DNA of 64,000 bases from Rhodothermales bacterium (GTDB lineage: Bacteria > Bacteroidota > Rhodothermia > Rhodothermales > JANQRZ01): positions 224,089 to 288,088 of the forward strand of contig JANQRZ010000004.1 in the NCBI GenBank assembly GCA_028284265.1, read 5' to 3'. This document shows positions 34,770 through 45,300 of this stretch, in pieces. Each line of letters starts with the position of its first letter. Position 1 is the first letter of the stretch. Below the pieces are notes generated by a model that was given only the letters and a program-made list of their open reading frames with translations, had not been told where the DNA came from and made no database searches. Position numbers and translations under genes: made by a program.

Positions 34770-36239
34770 CTAGTACGCGCGGGCGAAGAGGACGCGACCC
34801 TCCGAGGGCTGGCCGGTTAGCATGTCCTCGCCCTGCTCGTCGTCGCGGTCGAAGGGGATGCAGCGGATCGTGGCCTTGGTCTCCTCCTTGATGCGCGCCT
34901 CGGTCTCTGGCGTACCGTCCCAGTGGGCGAGCACGAAGCCGTCTTCCACGGCCTCCTTGAAGGCGTCGTAGGAATCGACCTTGGTGGTCCGGCTGTCGCG
35001 GCGGTCGCGGGCTTGCTGGAAGAGGCCACGCTGAATCTCATCGAGGAGGCTCGTGACCGTGTCGGCGAGGGTGTCGAGCGGAACGGACTCCTTGCCATCG
35101 CGGTCGCGGCGGGCGAGTTCGACGGTGCCGTTCTGCACGTCGCGCGGGCCGACGGCGAGGCGGAGCGGGACGCCCTGCACCTCGTACTCGTTGAATTTCC
35201 AGCCGGGCCGCTGCTCCTCGCGGGCATCGACGTGGACGCGGACGCCAGCCACCTCCAACTCGCGCCGGATGGTTGCAACGGTATCGAGGACCGCTGCTTT
35301 GTCGTCGGGCTTGTTCGCCCGGTAGATCGGGACGACGACAGCCTGCATCGGGGCGAGGCGGGGTGGGAGGATGAGCCCCTGATCGTCGCCGTGCGTCATC
35401 ACGAGTGCGCCGACGAGGCGGGTGGTGACACCCCAACTCGTGGCCCAGACGTGCTCCTGCTCGTTGTTCTGGTTCGTGAAGGTGCAGTCAAACGCCTTGG
35501 CGAAGTTCTGCCCGAGAAAGTGCGAGGTTCCGGCTTGCAGGGCCTTGCCGTCCTGCATCATCGCCTCGATGGTGAACGTGTCGACGGCACCGGGGAAGCG
35601 CTCGCTGGCAGTCTTTGGCCCCCGGGTCACCGGCATCGCCATCCACTCCTCGGCGAAGGTGGTGTAGACGTCGAGCATCCGGCGCGCTTCCTCGATGGCT
35701 TCCTGCTCGGTGGCGTGCGCGGTGTGGCCCTCCTGCCAGAGAAACTCCGAGGTGCGGAGGAACAGCCGCGTCCGCATCTCCCACCGGACCACGTTCGCCC
35801 ACTGGTTGATGAGGATGGGTAGGTCGCGCCAACTCTGGATCCACCGGCTGTAGGCATCCCAGATGATCGTCTCACTCGTCGGGCGGACGATGAGGGGTTC
35901 TTCCAGTTTGGCATCCGGGTCCACGATCAGTTCGCCATCTTCGGTCTTGAGTCGGTAGTGGGTCACCACGGCGCACTCTTTGGCGAAGCCCTCAACGTGC
36001 TCGGCCTCGCGGGCAAGGAAACTCTGGGGGATGAAAAGCGGGAAGTAGGCGTTGCGATGGCCCGTCGCCTTGAACATGCCGTCGAGGGCGCGCTGCATAT
36101 TCTCCCACAGCGCGTAGCCGTTGGGCGGGATGATCATCGACCCCCGGACGGGCGAATACTCGGCGAGGCCCGCGGCGCGGACCACATCGACGTACCACTG
36201 CGAATAGTCTTGATTACGGGGCGTGATGGCGTCTGCCAT
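34770..36239 (-). CDS. proS: Proline--tRNA ligase, short (type 3) form
   Basis: 489 residues. Class II motifs are clear: [18 protein letters not shown] (motif 1 region), [16 protein letters not shown] and [25 protein letters not shown] (motif 2 region), and [15 protein letters not shown] (motif 3 region). There is no INS editing domain, and the C-terminus ends in FARAY with the conserved terminal Tyr typical of the eukaryote/archaea-like ProS found in Bacteroidetes. It attaches proline to tRNA-Pro. A leader of about 190 bases with two strong hairpins precedes the ATG. Confidence 0.96.
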   Translation of the reverse strand: MADAITPRNQDYSQWYVDVVRAAGLAEYSPVRGSMIIPPNGYALWENMQRALDGMFKATGHRNAYFPLFIPQSFLAREAEHVEGFAKECAVVTHYRLKTEDGELIVDPDAKLEEPLIVRPTSETIIWDAYSRWIQSWRDLPILINQWANVVRWEMRTRLFLRTSEFLWQEGHTAHATEQEAIEEARRMLDVYTTFAEEWMAMPVTRGPKTASERFPGAVDTFTIEAMMQDGKALQAGTSHFLGQNFAKAFDCTFTNQNNEQEHVWATSWGVTTRLVGALVMTHGDDQGLILPPRLAPMQAVVVPIYRANKPDDKAAVLDTVATIRRELEVAGVRVHVDAREEQRPGWKFNEYEVQGVPLRLAVGPRDVQNGTVELARRDRDGKESVPLDTLADTVTSLLDEIQRGLFQQARDRRDSRTTKVDSYDAFKEAVEDGFVLAHWDGTPETEARIKEETKATIRCIPFDRDDEQGEDMLTGQPSEGRVLFARAY

Positions 36240-36427
36240 AGCGAACGGTGGTGGCGAGAGAAGAGGTCAGGAACGACGCGCGCCCCGTGGTTTCGGGGCG
36301 CGACGAGGGGAGACGAGACGCGGCGGGTTTCTTGCACGCGGTGAGGGACCGCCTCACCGTGTCGCTACCCCGGTGTTACTTCCAGAAGCAGCGCGGCGGC
36401 TCCTTGAGCGAAGGCGGCTAAATATAC
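36240..36427 (-). promoter_or_regulatory. Structured leader of proS with putative promoter
   Basis: The minus strand has TATATTTAG at 36426-36418, a promoter-like element. Between it and the proS ATG are two hairpins: CGGTGAGG/CCTCACCG (36339-36359) and CGCGCCCCG/CGGGGCGCG (36279-36302). Neither is followed by a U-run, so a classical intrinsic attenuator is not evident. The region 36303-36338 shows nothing else. Any regulatory role is inferred. Confidence 0.4.
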
Positions 36428-36526
36428 CGTGCCTGCCCGCGTGCCTGCAATGTGCGGACCCTGTGCCCGCTCTGTCGGTACACTGCTGAACGCGCCCGCC
36501 GTGCCAACCTCGATTCCCTCGCTGCT

Positions 36527-38302
36527 ATGAACGCGCTCTCTCGTTTCCTCCTTCCCTTCGTGCTCATTGCGATGAGCTTTGGCCTGTCGAGTTGCTACAC
36601 CCAACTCGGCCCCGACGCGGCGTATGCTGCGAGCAGCGACGCCTACCGTCTCCCAGCGGACCACGCCGAGCGAACGAGCGCCCAAGAGGCAGAGACGGCC
36701 CCAACGTGGACCGGCAGCACCGCTCGTGTCGGCCTCGGCTACGATCCGGGGGCGGAAGAGACTATCTACTATGAGGACGACGGGTACTATGACGAGGGTG
36801 TCTATCAGACCCAGAACCAGTATCCCGCTACGGAGGGTTACTACGACGATGGGTACTATGATGACGGCTACGACGAGATACGAGTCACGCGCTACCGCTA
36901 CGAGGACTCGGTCTACGAGGACTACGACCACTATTACGACGGGTACGACGACTACTACGGCGGCTATTACTACAGCCCGTACTACGTCAGCTACTCGCGC
37001 TACTACCGTCCGCACCGCTGGCGCTGGCATCACTTCTACTCGCCCTTCTACGCGGCTCCGGCGTGGGCCTACCACTACGATCCGTTCTTCGACGTCCGCT
37101 ACCGCTACCGCTACGGCTGGAGCTTCAGCCTCCACTTCGGCTCGCCTTTCTATGCGAGCTACTACGATCCCTTCTACTGCGATCCGTACTACGCGGGCTA
37201 CTACGGCTACCGCCCGACCTACTGGGGCAGCTACGGCGGAGGCTACTGGAACGGATTCCACGATGGCTACGCCGCGAGCGTGTATGACAACGGCTACTAC
37301 TATGGTGGCGGTGGCTACTACGGCGGTGGGCACTACGGTGGAAATAGTGGCATTCGCGGCCCGCGCGGCAGCATCCGCCCGTCGCTCGGCAGCACAGGAC
37401 GGACGCGCCGCCATGCCCTCGCAGCCGCTACCGACCGCGATGATCGGGTGAGGCTCGATGCGCCGCTCGGCGTGGGGAGCATCCGCGATTTCACGCGCGA
37501 TACGCGGCAACACGTCCTCGCGCAGCAGGAGTCGGTCCGTACCCCCGTTCGTCCGGCCGCCTCGGCTCCCTCGATTCGTCCGTCTGCTTCGACTCCGTCT
37601 CTTTCGACAGGTCGGAATGACACGCCGATCCGGCCCTCGGTCCGGCCCGGACGCACAGACTCGCCACAGCTAGGCACGACGCCGCGTGTGACTACGCCTT
37701 CGGCCTCGGCTCCGTCGGTTCGTCCTTCGACGCGGGTGCGCCCCTCGACGCAGGCGCAGCCTCCCACGAAGGATGCGACCACCTCGCGTGTCCGCCCGAC
37801 CTCGCCGGACCGGACGCCTCGCGTCCGCCCGCAGCCGGATCGCACCACGCGGGTCAGCCCGCAAACAGGCCGCACCCCGCGTGTTACGCCGCAGCCGGAC
37901 CGGACCACGCGCATTCGTCCCCAGCCGGAACGCTCGCCGCAGGTTCGTCCGCAGTCTCCGGCCCAGACCACGCGCCCCCGCACCGAACGTCCTGCGCCTC
38001 GTCCGCGCACAGAGCGTCCAGCCCCGCGGCCTCGTACTGAGAGGCCCGCACCTCGTCCGAGGACCGAGCGTCCGGCTCCGCGCCCGCGCTCCGAGCCGCC
38101 GCGCCGGTCCAACAATGACGATGGCGCACGTCCCAGCCGCTCCAACAACCGCCCCAGTGCCCGGCCTAGCTCGCGCCCGTCGTCCCGTCCGAGTGCGCGT
38201 CCGAGCTCGCGCGGGTCCAGCGGCTCCAAGGCGCGCGGCTCTTCGTCTCGCGGCTCATCGCGGTCCAGCCGGGGCGGCTCGCGGCGCGGTGGAGGCGAGT
38301 AA
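36527..38302 (+). CDS. Tyr-rich / Arg-Pro-repeat low-complexity lipoprotein
   Basis: 591 residues from ATG 36527, with lipobox FGLSSC (Cys 23). Residues about 75-275 are extraordinarily rich in Tyr with Gly, Asp, His and Arg (runs such as DDYYGGYYYSPYYVSYSRYY). Residues about 275-500 are Arg/Pro/Thr/Ser rich with repeats of the type PQPDRTTRxxPQ. Residues about 483-523 hold four near-perfect copies of RPRTERPAP, and the tail is Arg/Ser/Gly rich. No folded domain is recognisable. Repeats conserved in protein but varied in codons suggest selection on the protein. Possible roles are adhesive or matrix-forming surface material; this is speculation. It is followed by a terminator hairpin. Confidence 0.72.
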   Translation: MNALSRFLLPFVLIAMSFGLSSCYTQLGPDAAYAASSDAYRLPADHAERTSAQEAETAPTWTGSTARVGLGYDPGAEETIYYEDDGYYDEGVYQTQNQYPATEGYYDDGYYDDGYDEIRVTRYRYEDSVYEDYDHYYDGYDDYYGGYYYSPYYVSYSRYYRPHRWRWHHFYSPFYAAPAWAYHYDPFFDVRYRYRYGWSFSLHFGSPFYASYYDPFYCDPYYAGYYGYRPTYWGSYGGGYWNGFHDGYAASVYDNGYYYGGGGYYGGGHYGGNSGIRGPRGSIRPSLGSTGRTRRHALAAATDRDDRVRLDAPLGVGSIRDFTRDTRQHVLAQQESVRTPVRPAASAPSIRPSASTPSLSTGRNDTPIRPSVRPGRTDSPQLGTTPRVTTPSASAPSVRPSTRVRPSTQAQPPTKDATTSRVRPTSPDRTPRVRPQPDRTTRVSPQTGRTPRVTPQPDRTTRIRPQPERSPQVRPQSPAQTTRPRTERPAPRPRTERPAPRPRTERPAPRPRTERPAPRPRSEPPRRSNNDDGARPSRSNNRPSARPSSRPSSRPSARPSSRGSSGSKARGSSSRGSSRSSRGGSRRGGGE

Positions 38303-38338
38303 GCGCCCTAGCTAGATCTGCATTTCTGATGTGCTGAG

Positions 38339-38365
38339 GAGGCCCGTGCGCCCCGTGCGGGCCTC
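38339..38365 (+). terminator. Probable terminator after the Tyr-rich lipoprotein
   Basis: GAGGCCCG and CGGGCCTC form an 8-bp GC-rich stem around an 11-base loop, followed by TTCT. Confidence 0.55.
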
Positions 38366-38410
38366 TTCTATGTCCGACCTCTACTGCGTACCCACCATCT
38401 CACCAGTTTC

Positions 38411-39682
38411 ATGAACGCTCGCAACCTCTCTGTCATCGCTCTTGTCCTAAGCGTTGTCGTACTCCCCGCGCAGGCGCAGACAGGCGAAGACGTGCTCCGC
38501 TACGGTCAGCGCTTTCCTGCCGTTGATGCCCGGATGACTGGCCTCGCCGGGACCGGGGTGGCCGGGGTCGCCGACTGGGGCGCGACGTTCGCCAACCCGG
38601 CAGGCCTCGGGCTTATCCGGCGCACGCACGTCGTAGGGTCGCTCGGTGGCGGCTCCTTGGAGAGCGAGGCGCTGTATTTCGGCGAGACGACGGATGCGAC
38701 GGTGACGCGCACCGCACTCGGCAGCGCGGCCTACGTCGGCGTCGTGCCGGTGCGGCGGGGTTCGCTCGTCTTCGGAGTCGGCTACAACCAGACTGCCGGG
38801 TTTGATCGCGAGCTATCGTTCGTCGGGTTCAACCCGAACGCCGAGGGTGCGTCCGACGGGTCGCGTGGGCTGGACCAGTTCGGTGACATCTTCGAGGAAG
38901 GGGAGTTGGGCGAGTTGTCACTCGTCGGGGCCGTCGAGGTCGCGCCGCGTGTCCTCGCCGGGGTGTCGGTGAACCTCGTCGGCGGGCAGTACCAGTTCGA
39001 GCAGTTCTTCGATGAGTTCGACAGCAACGACGCGCTCGTCTTCCGGGACGACCAGTTTCTCGAAGCAGACCTCGGTGGGGCCAACCTCCGCCTCGGCGTC
39101 ACCGCCGAAGTATCGCCGGGGGTTCGCCTCGGTCTCGCTACCGAGACGCCGACCTACCTCCGCGTCGAGGAGTCGTTCGACTTCAACGGCGATGCCGGGT
39201 TGTTCGACTACTCAATTACGACGCCGTGGCGGCTCTCAGGCGGCTTCGCCTACGACCGGGGCGGGCTCCTGCTCGCCGCCGACATCGAGTTCGTGGACTG
39301 GTCCCAAGCCCGGCTTCGTCCGAGTGATGAGTTCACCAGCGCCAACTTCGATCTGCGCCGGAGCTACAGCGAGGTCTTCAACACACGCTTCGGCATGGAG
39401 TATGACCTTGGCCCGTGGGCTGTCCGCGCGGGTGCCGCGTTCCAGCCGGACCCGCTCCGCGAGGAGTTCGACCGGCAGGGCATCGACCTCGACCGGCTGC
39501 GCTCGACCTACACCATTGGCTTCAGCCTGAAAACGCTGGACCGGATCGCGCTCGACGTGGCCTATGCCTACACCGAGTTCGAGGATAGGCTTGTGCCGTA
39601 CTCCGTGGTGGGTGACGAACCCGTGGTGATGGAGGATGTGATTCGCAACCGCTTCGTGGTCGGCGTCCGGGTCGATCTCTGA
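38411..39682 (+). CDS. FadL/OMPP1/TodX-like outer-membrane protein
   Basis: 423 residues with signal peptide MNARNLSVIALVLSVVVLPAQAQ. The early segment DARMTGLAGTGVAGVADWGATFANPAGLGLI is the N-terminal hatch signature of FadL-type hydrophobic-substrate channels. The barrel contains GVGYNQTAGFDR and VSVNLVGGQYQFEQ, and a C-terminal strand NRFVVGVRVDL. The barrel lacks a terminal Phe but ends in a regular amphipathic strand. The likely function is passage of hydrophobic compounds across the outer membrane. It is a monocistronic-looking gene between terminators. Confidence 0.82.
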   Translation: MNARNLSVIALVLSVVVLPAQAQTGEDVLRYGQRFPAVDARMTGLAGTGVAGVADWGATFANPAGLGLIRRTHVVGSLGGGSLESEALYFGETTDATVTRTALGSAAYVGVVPVRRGSLVFGVGYNQTAGFDRELSFVGFNPNAEGASDGSRGLDQFGDIFEEGELGELSLVGAVEVAPRVLAGVSVNLVGGQYQFEQFFDEFDSNDALVFRDDQFLEADLGGANLRLGVTAEVSPGVRLGLATETPTYLRVEESFDFNGDAGLFDYSITTPWRLSGGFAYDRGGLLLAADIEFVDWSQARLRPSDEFTSANFDLRRSYSEVFNTRFGMEYDLGPWAVRAGAAFQPDPLREEFDRQGIDLDRLRSTYTIGFSLKTLDRIALDVAYAYTEFEDRLVPYSVVGDEPVVMEDVIRNRFVVGVRVDL

Positions 39683-39855
39683 GGAGGGGGCGTGGTTGAG
39701 GGGTGAGTAGCCCGTGTGGCTACCGGGCGGCAGGTATTCGGCGCAACAGAGGAATTGTAGTATGTTTGCGCTCCGCAGTGTCGGTCGTGGGTTGGCTGGA
39801 TGTGCTGCGGGACTCCCGCCTTCCGTGTCCTTCTCCACCTTCCCGACCCCTTCCC

Positions 39856-42123
39856 ATGTATCGCTTCCTTCCCTTCGTACTGGTTTTTTGCCTCTTGCCG
39901 CTCGGTGTTGCAACCGAGGCCGAGGCGCAGGACCTCACCCCGCGCGTGCTCTCGGCTAGTCGGGTGAACACCTCCCAGCCGATGCGCACGATGCCGATTC
40001 CCCCGAGTCCGCACCGGGCCACGCCGCCGACGGTGATCCCGAACAAGTTTCACGACTTCACCAAAGGACGCGCCGCTGAGGAGCGGCCCGGCTTCGTCGA
40101 TCCCGTGCTGGACGCGGGCCGTGGCGGCGTGGGGCCGGGCACCGTGCTGCAGAGCTTCGACGGCGTCTCCGAGGATGACAACGCAGCAGTCGCACAGGTC
40201 GTGGTGCCGCCGGACCCGAACGGGGATGTGGGGCCGAACCACTACTTCCAGTCGGTGAACCTCGCTGCGCGCATCTTTGACAAGTCGGGCAACCTGCTGC
40301 TCGGGCCAGTCCCGAATAACTTCTTCTGGCAAGGGCTTGGCGGGCGTTGTGAGACCGAGAACGACGGCGACCCGATCGTGCTCTACGACCACCTCGCCGA
40401 CCGCTGGGTGATCATGCAGTTCCAGATCTCGGTTGGCGATGACCTGTGCCTTGCCGTCTCGACGACGCCGGACCCGCTGGGTTCGTACCACCAGTACGAG
40501 TTTGACTTCTCCGCCTTCCCGGACTATCCGAAGATGGGTGTCTGGACGGACGGTTACTACGTCACGACGCGGGAGTTCAACTTCGGCTACCAAGGACAAG
40601 ACGCGGTCGTCTTCGAGCGCGAGGCGATGCTCCAAGGGTTGCCTGCCGAGATGGTGTCGTTCCGCATCCCCGGCGGCAGCAGCATCGACGGCTATCTCCC
40701 GGCGGACCTCGACGGACCGGCCCCGCCTTCGGGCACGCCGGGCCTCTTCGTCGGCGGTCCCGTCACCTCGCCGCAGCGACTCAACATCTACGGCCTTGAC
40801 GTGAACTGGAATAACCCCGGTGCTTCGACGTTCACGCTCCTCAACAGCCTTGTGCCCGCGTCCTACGACCGCAACTTCGGCAACATCGCTCAGCCCGGAA
40901 CCTCGTCGACCCTGGCGACCCTCTCGTTCACGCTCATGCACCGGGTGCAGTACCGCAACTTCGGCAACCGGCAGACGCTCGTGCTCAACCACAGCGTCGA
41001 TGCCGGAGGCGACCAGGCAGGCGTGCGCTGGTACGAACTCCGCAACGGCGCAGGCAACACCGGCAGCGGCTGGAGCATCTACCAGCAGGGCACCTACGCC
41101 CCGAACGATGGCCTCGAACGCTGGATGGGCTCTGCCGCACTCAACGGCAACGGCGATCTGGGCCTCGCCTACTCCGTCTCCGGGTCGAGCCTCTTTCCTT
41201 CGATCCGCTTCACCGGTCAGACTGCTGACCAGAGCGGCTCGGGCGTGATGAACGTCGACGAGACCACGATCCTGACCGGCACGGGTTCGCAAATCAACAG
41301 CTTCTCGCGTTGGGGCGACTACAGCATGCTCGCTGTCGATCCGGTAGACGACCAGACATTCTGGTTCACCAGCGAGTACTACCAGACCACGACGAGTTTT
41401 GACTTCAAGACCCGCATCGCGGAATTCCGGTTGCCCTCGACGGGGAGCGTCGAGCTTACGGCGACCAACACAACGTCGCTGACTGTGCCGCCCGGCGGCT
41501 CCGTGTCCTTTGACTACACGGTAGCGAACGGAACCGCCGCGTCGGTCACGGGTGATTTGTTCTACACGGCAACACCGGGTGGTGTCTCCGGCACGATTGC
41601 GTCCGGCACGCTACCGGCCGGGCAGAGCGTGAACGGTTCCTACACCCAGAACATTCCTGCTAGCGCACCGGCAGGGGCCTACACCTACACCCTCCGCATC
41701 GGGCAATTCCCCGGTACGACGGTCGATTCGCAGGCCTTCACGATCAACGTGACACCGACCGGAGAAGCGAGTAGTTCGGGGACAGGCGACTGGACCGTGA
41801 CGGGGGCGACGCCGTGGTCGGCGGACGACCTCGTTGCCCGGAGCGAGGCCAGCTTGCCGAATGAGGCCACGTTGAACGCCGCCTATCCCAACCCGTTCGT
41901 CGCTGCGACGACCCTCAGCTTCGCGCTGCCGACGGCGACCGACGTGACGCTGGAGGTGCTCGACGTGCTGGGCCGCCGCGTGGCGCTCCTCGCCGAGGGC
42001 GAGTGGGAAGCAGGTAGCCACACCGTCGGCTTCGACGCGAGCAGCCTGCCGAGCGGAGCCTACCTCGTCCGGCTGGCGACGGACACCGGGGCGCAGACGC
42101 AGCGGATTACACTCCTGCGCTAG
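39856..42123 (+). CDS. Large secreted T9SS protein with propeller-like N-domain and Ig-like stalk
   Basis: 755 residues from ATG 39856, which gives signal peptide MYRFLPFVLVFCLLPLGVATEAEAQ; the upstream frame extension is not signal-like. Residues about 95-530 contain WW/aspartate-rich strand repeats (PPDPNGDVGPNHYFQSVN, DPIVLYDHLADRWVIMQF, PDYPKMGVWTDGYYVTT, NSFSRWGDYSMLAVDP) suggesting a beta-propeller. An Ig-like domain (531-635), a W-containing linker (GDWTVTGATPWS) and a T9SS sorting domain (671-755; AYPNPF ... VLDVLGRRVALLAEG) follow. Function unknown; the architecture suggests a cell-surface or secreted protein. Confidence 0.72.
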   Translation: MYRFLPFVLVFCLLPLGVATEAEAQDLTPRVLSASRVNTSQPMRTMPIPPSPHRATPPTVIPNKFHDFTKGRAAEERPGFVDPVLDAGRGGVGPGTVLQSFDGVSEDDNAAVAQVVVPPDPNGDVGPNHYFQSVNLAARIFDKSGNLLLGPVPNNFFWQGLGGRCETENDGDPIVLYDHLADRWVIMQFQISVGDDLCLAVSTTPDPLGSYHQYEFDFSAFPDYPKMGVWTDGYYVTTREFNFGYQGQDAVVFEREAMLQGLPAEMVSFRIPGGSSIDGYLPADLDGPAPPSGTPGLFVGGPVTSPQRLNIYGLDVNWNNPGASTFTLLNSLVPASYDRNFGNIAQPGTSSTLATLSFTLMHRVQYRNFGNRQTLVLNHSVDAGGDQAGVRWYELRNGAGNTGSGWSIYQQGTYAPNDGLERWMGSAALNGNGDLGLAYSVSGSSLFPSIRFTGQTADQSGSGVMNVDETTILTGTGSQINSFSRWGDYSMLAVDPVDDQTFWFTSEYYQTTTSFDFKTRIAEFRLPSTGSVELTATNTTSLTVPPGGSVSFDYTVANGTAASVTGDLFYTATPGGVSGTIASGTLPAGQSVNGSYTQNIPASAPAGAYTYTLRIGQFPGTTVDSQAFTINVTPTGEASSSGTGDWTVTGATPWSADDLVARSEASLPNEATLNAAYPNPFVAATTLSFALPTATDVTLEVLDVLGRRVALLAEGEWEAGSHTVGFDASSLPSGAYLVRLATDTGAQTQRITLLR

Positions 42124-42150
42124 GCTAGGCACACGATGGCAATGCCACGA

Positions 42151-42182
42151 GCGGGGCAGGCTTCTTCGGGGGCCTGCCCCGC
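42151..42182 (+). terminator. Probable terminator after the 39856 gene
   Basis: GCGGGGCAGGC and GCCTGCCCCGC form a perfect 11-bp stem with a loop of about 10 bases, 27 bases after the stop codon. The trailing TTCGTGT is only partly T-rich. Confidence 0.6.
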
Positions 42183-42356
42183 TTCGTGTAAGGTCGAACG
42201 GGTGGTCTGGGGGCGGAAGCCAGAGGCGCTACCGGGTTGCGCCAGAAGCGCACGGCAAGGCGTAGGTGTTTCCGGCCTAATGCCTTATGTTGCAACGCTC
42301 TGCCTTTCCCGGTGCCCCGGCCTCGGGCCTTCCTTCACCCAACCCCCGAGCCGACC

Positions 42357-45300
42357 ATGCGCCGACTCCTTCCCGTTCTCACCCTCATCCTCACGGCTCT
42401 GCTCGCGGCCCCGATCTCGCAGGCGCAGCAGCGCCCTGCCCCGACGCTCGACGCCGAGACGCGCGCTGCGGCCCCCGCCGAGCGTCCTGAGCGCCCGGTC
42501 TACTACCGCTACGACGAGGCGACCGGTGGCCTCGTGCTGAACGAGGCAGGCCGCGCCGCGTCCGCCGCCTTCCGAGCCGACCTCCCGCAGACGACCCGCC
42601 GCGCTCCCGCCGTGCGCCCCACCCCGCTGACCGACGCCGAGCGGCAGGCGCTACGCAAGGAGCAGGCCCGTGCGCTCGCCGCCGACCCGGTCCGCGCAGC
42701 CCGGCTGAAGCAGCGCATGGCCGACGCGGTGGCGCAGAACCCCCGCGCCGAGGTGGCGACGTTCTCGGGCAACACCACCGCCGCGCCCACCTGGCAGCGG
42801 CCCCTGAACGTCGGCGACGGATCGAGCGGCTCCTGCTTGCTCTCCGGCGCCGGCACCGATGTGCCCTACGAGGCCAACAGCTTCACCGTGCCCGCTACAG
42901 CGAGCTACGACGTCTACGCGAGCTACGACGTCGCCTCGAACTACGACGGCTACCTCACGCTCTACGAGGGGAGCTTCGACCCGAGCGACCCGTGCCTGAA
43001 CCTCATCGCCCGCGACGATGACTTCGCTGACGCCTCGCAGTCGCTCATCGAGAGCGCCGCGCTCACGGCGGGGACGACCTACCTCGCGGTCGTGACGGGG
43101 TTCGACAATGACGACTTTGGAGTGTACGAAGGTGGGGTCTTCGACGCGGGGACGGTCCCAGTGACCTTCACCGTCACGGTGGCCTTCGACGACGAGTTCT
43201 CTCCAGATGAGAACCCCGGTGATGGTCTCTGTGACGATCTCGATGGCACGTGCGGGTTGCGCACGGCGATCGAGGAAGCCAACGCGACAGCGGCCGTGCG
43301 CCCAGTGTTCATCGACTTCGCCATCGACGACGGCCCGGCGGGCGCGGAGATCGCCCCCGGCGTGTGGCGGATCACCGTGGACTTTGCCCCGCCGCCGCCC
43401 TTCACAGGCGGAGGCCCCAGCCCCATTCCGCTCCCGTCCATCAACAAGTCTGACGTAACCATCGACGGGCTGACGCAGCCGGGAGCCTCCTGCGGCGACC
43501 TCGTCACCGGGCCGAAGCACGACCTCCGCGTCGTCCTCGATGGCAGCCAGCTCGCTTTCGGCGAAGGCCTCTTCGGGCAGGGCGGCGGCCTCACCGTGCG
43601 CGGTCTCGTCGTACAGAACTTCCCCGGCTTCGGGATCGAGGCTCGCAACGATGGCGACAACCTCGTCGAGTGTAACTACGTCGGCACTGATTACACGGGC
43701 GAGACGGCAGCGGGCAACTTCTCCGGCGTTTTCGCCAGTGGCACGGCGCAGAACAACGTCGTCTCGGGCAACGCCAACATCGGCATCCTGCCCGATCCCT
43801 TCGAGGACGGTATGGTGGTCCAGCGCAACCTCGTCGGGAGCGACGCCGACGGCAACCAGCCCCTCGGCAACGGCGGTCACGGCATCCACATCTCGGGGGA
43901 CGATGCGGTCGTTAACACGAACCTGTCGTCGGATAATGGCGGGGTTGGCATTTTCCTGGGAGTCGATCCGGGCGAACATGGAGCGTTCCCCACAGGGGCA
44001 ATGCTGACAGGCAACACGATCGGGCTGAATCGGGTTCGCACAGCGGCCCTCGGAAATAGCTTCGAGGGGATCCTGCTAGAAGACAATTCTTCCCCTTTCG
44101 GGGGACCGGTGCGCAACGACATCGGACTGCCCAACGACGGCAACTTCGTTGCTGGCAACGGACGTGACGGTATTCGTCTGGACGGGGGTATCGTAATAAG
44201 CAATCGCATCCGGGGCAACACGGTGGGACTGACCCGGCTCGGCGACGCGCTGCCGAACGGAGATGAAGGGATCAGAGTGGTCGCAGCGGACACGACGACC
44301 ATCGGTGGCCTCGCCATGGGCGAGGGCAACGTCATCGCAGGCAACGGCGGCAATGGTATTCAGCTCGCTTTCGACGTAGGCACTACCGTTGAGGGCAACA
44401 TCATTGGCCTCAACGCCAATGGTGATATCCGCCCCAACGGCCCCGTCGGTGACGGTCTCAACAACAGTGGGATCGAACTGCAGAATAGCCAGGTTGTGGA
44501 GATTCGGGGCAACACGATCTCGGGCAACAACGGCTCTGGCATCCGCTTTGAACCTGTGACGCGGGCCGACTTCGGAGAAGACGTGAGCCGTACAGCGTCC
44601 GACGCAGGCAGCCGAGGAGGCTTCTCCTCCAGTGCTATCATCGAGAACAACCGCATCGGCACGACTGCCGATGGCTCCGCGATTCGACCCAACGTCGAGT
44701 CCGGCCTCGTCCTCGGCAGCAGTGCGGGCTTTGCCACCGTCACGGACAATACGATCTCGGGCAACACCGACACCGGCGTCTTCCTCTTCGGCGGCGTTGA
44801 AGGCGTCACGCTAGAGAACAACTTCATCGGGACCAATGCGAGCGGGGACGCTCTAGGCAACGGTCTCCCCGGTGGTGACGGGCGCGCAGGCATCTTCTGC
44901 CAGAACGCCTCCAATGTCCGCATCGGGCAGAACTTCCAGCCCAACACCATCCGCTTCAACGGCACCGACGGCATCTTCCTGTCCGGCCCCTGCTCCGACA
45001 TCGCCATCGTCGGCAACATCATCGACTCCAACGGTGGCCTCGCGATAGACCTTGCTCCGGATGGACCGAACCCGAACGACGCCGGGGACGGCGACACCGG
45101 GGCCAACGACCGCCTCAACTTCCCGGTCATCACCTCGGCTGAGAACGATGGCTCGAACTCGATCATCAGTTGGACCTTCAACGCGGAGCCTTTCACGACC
45201 TACGAACTGCTCTTCTGCCGCAACGACGCGCCCGACGCCTCGGGCTTCGGCGAGTGCCAGACGCCGAACGCACTCTCGACGCGGACAACCGATGGCGACG

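Noticed and set aside
36240..36427. T-box riboswitch before proS
   Set aside because: The conserved T-box sequence and a terminator hairpin with U-run are absent.
36365..38229. Val/Ala-rich and Gly/Arg-rich open frames on the minus strand (36365-37513, 37333-38229)
   Set aside because: Complement of the Tyr-rich and Arg/Pro-rich codons of the lipoprotein gene; extreme composition and no start context.
39568..41292. 574-residue minus-strand open frame
   Set aside because: Shadow of the FadL-like and T9SS genes on the plus strand, which have signal peptides and sorting domains.
42651..43979. 442-residue minus-strand open frame
   Set aside because: Antisense to the beta-helix protein; composed of Val/Arg/Asp runs typical of GC-rich shadows.
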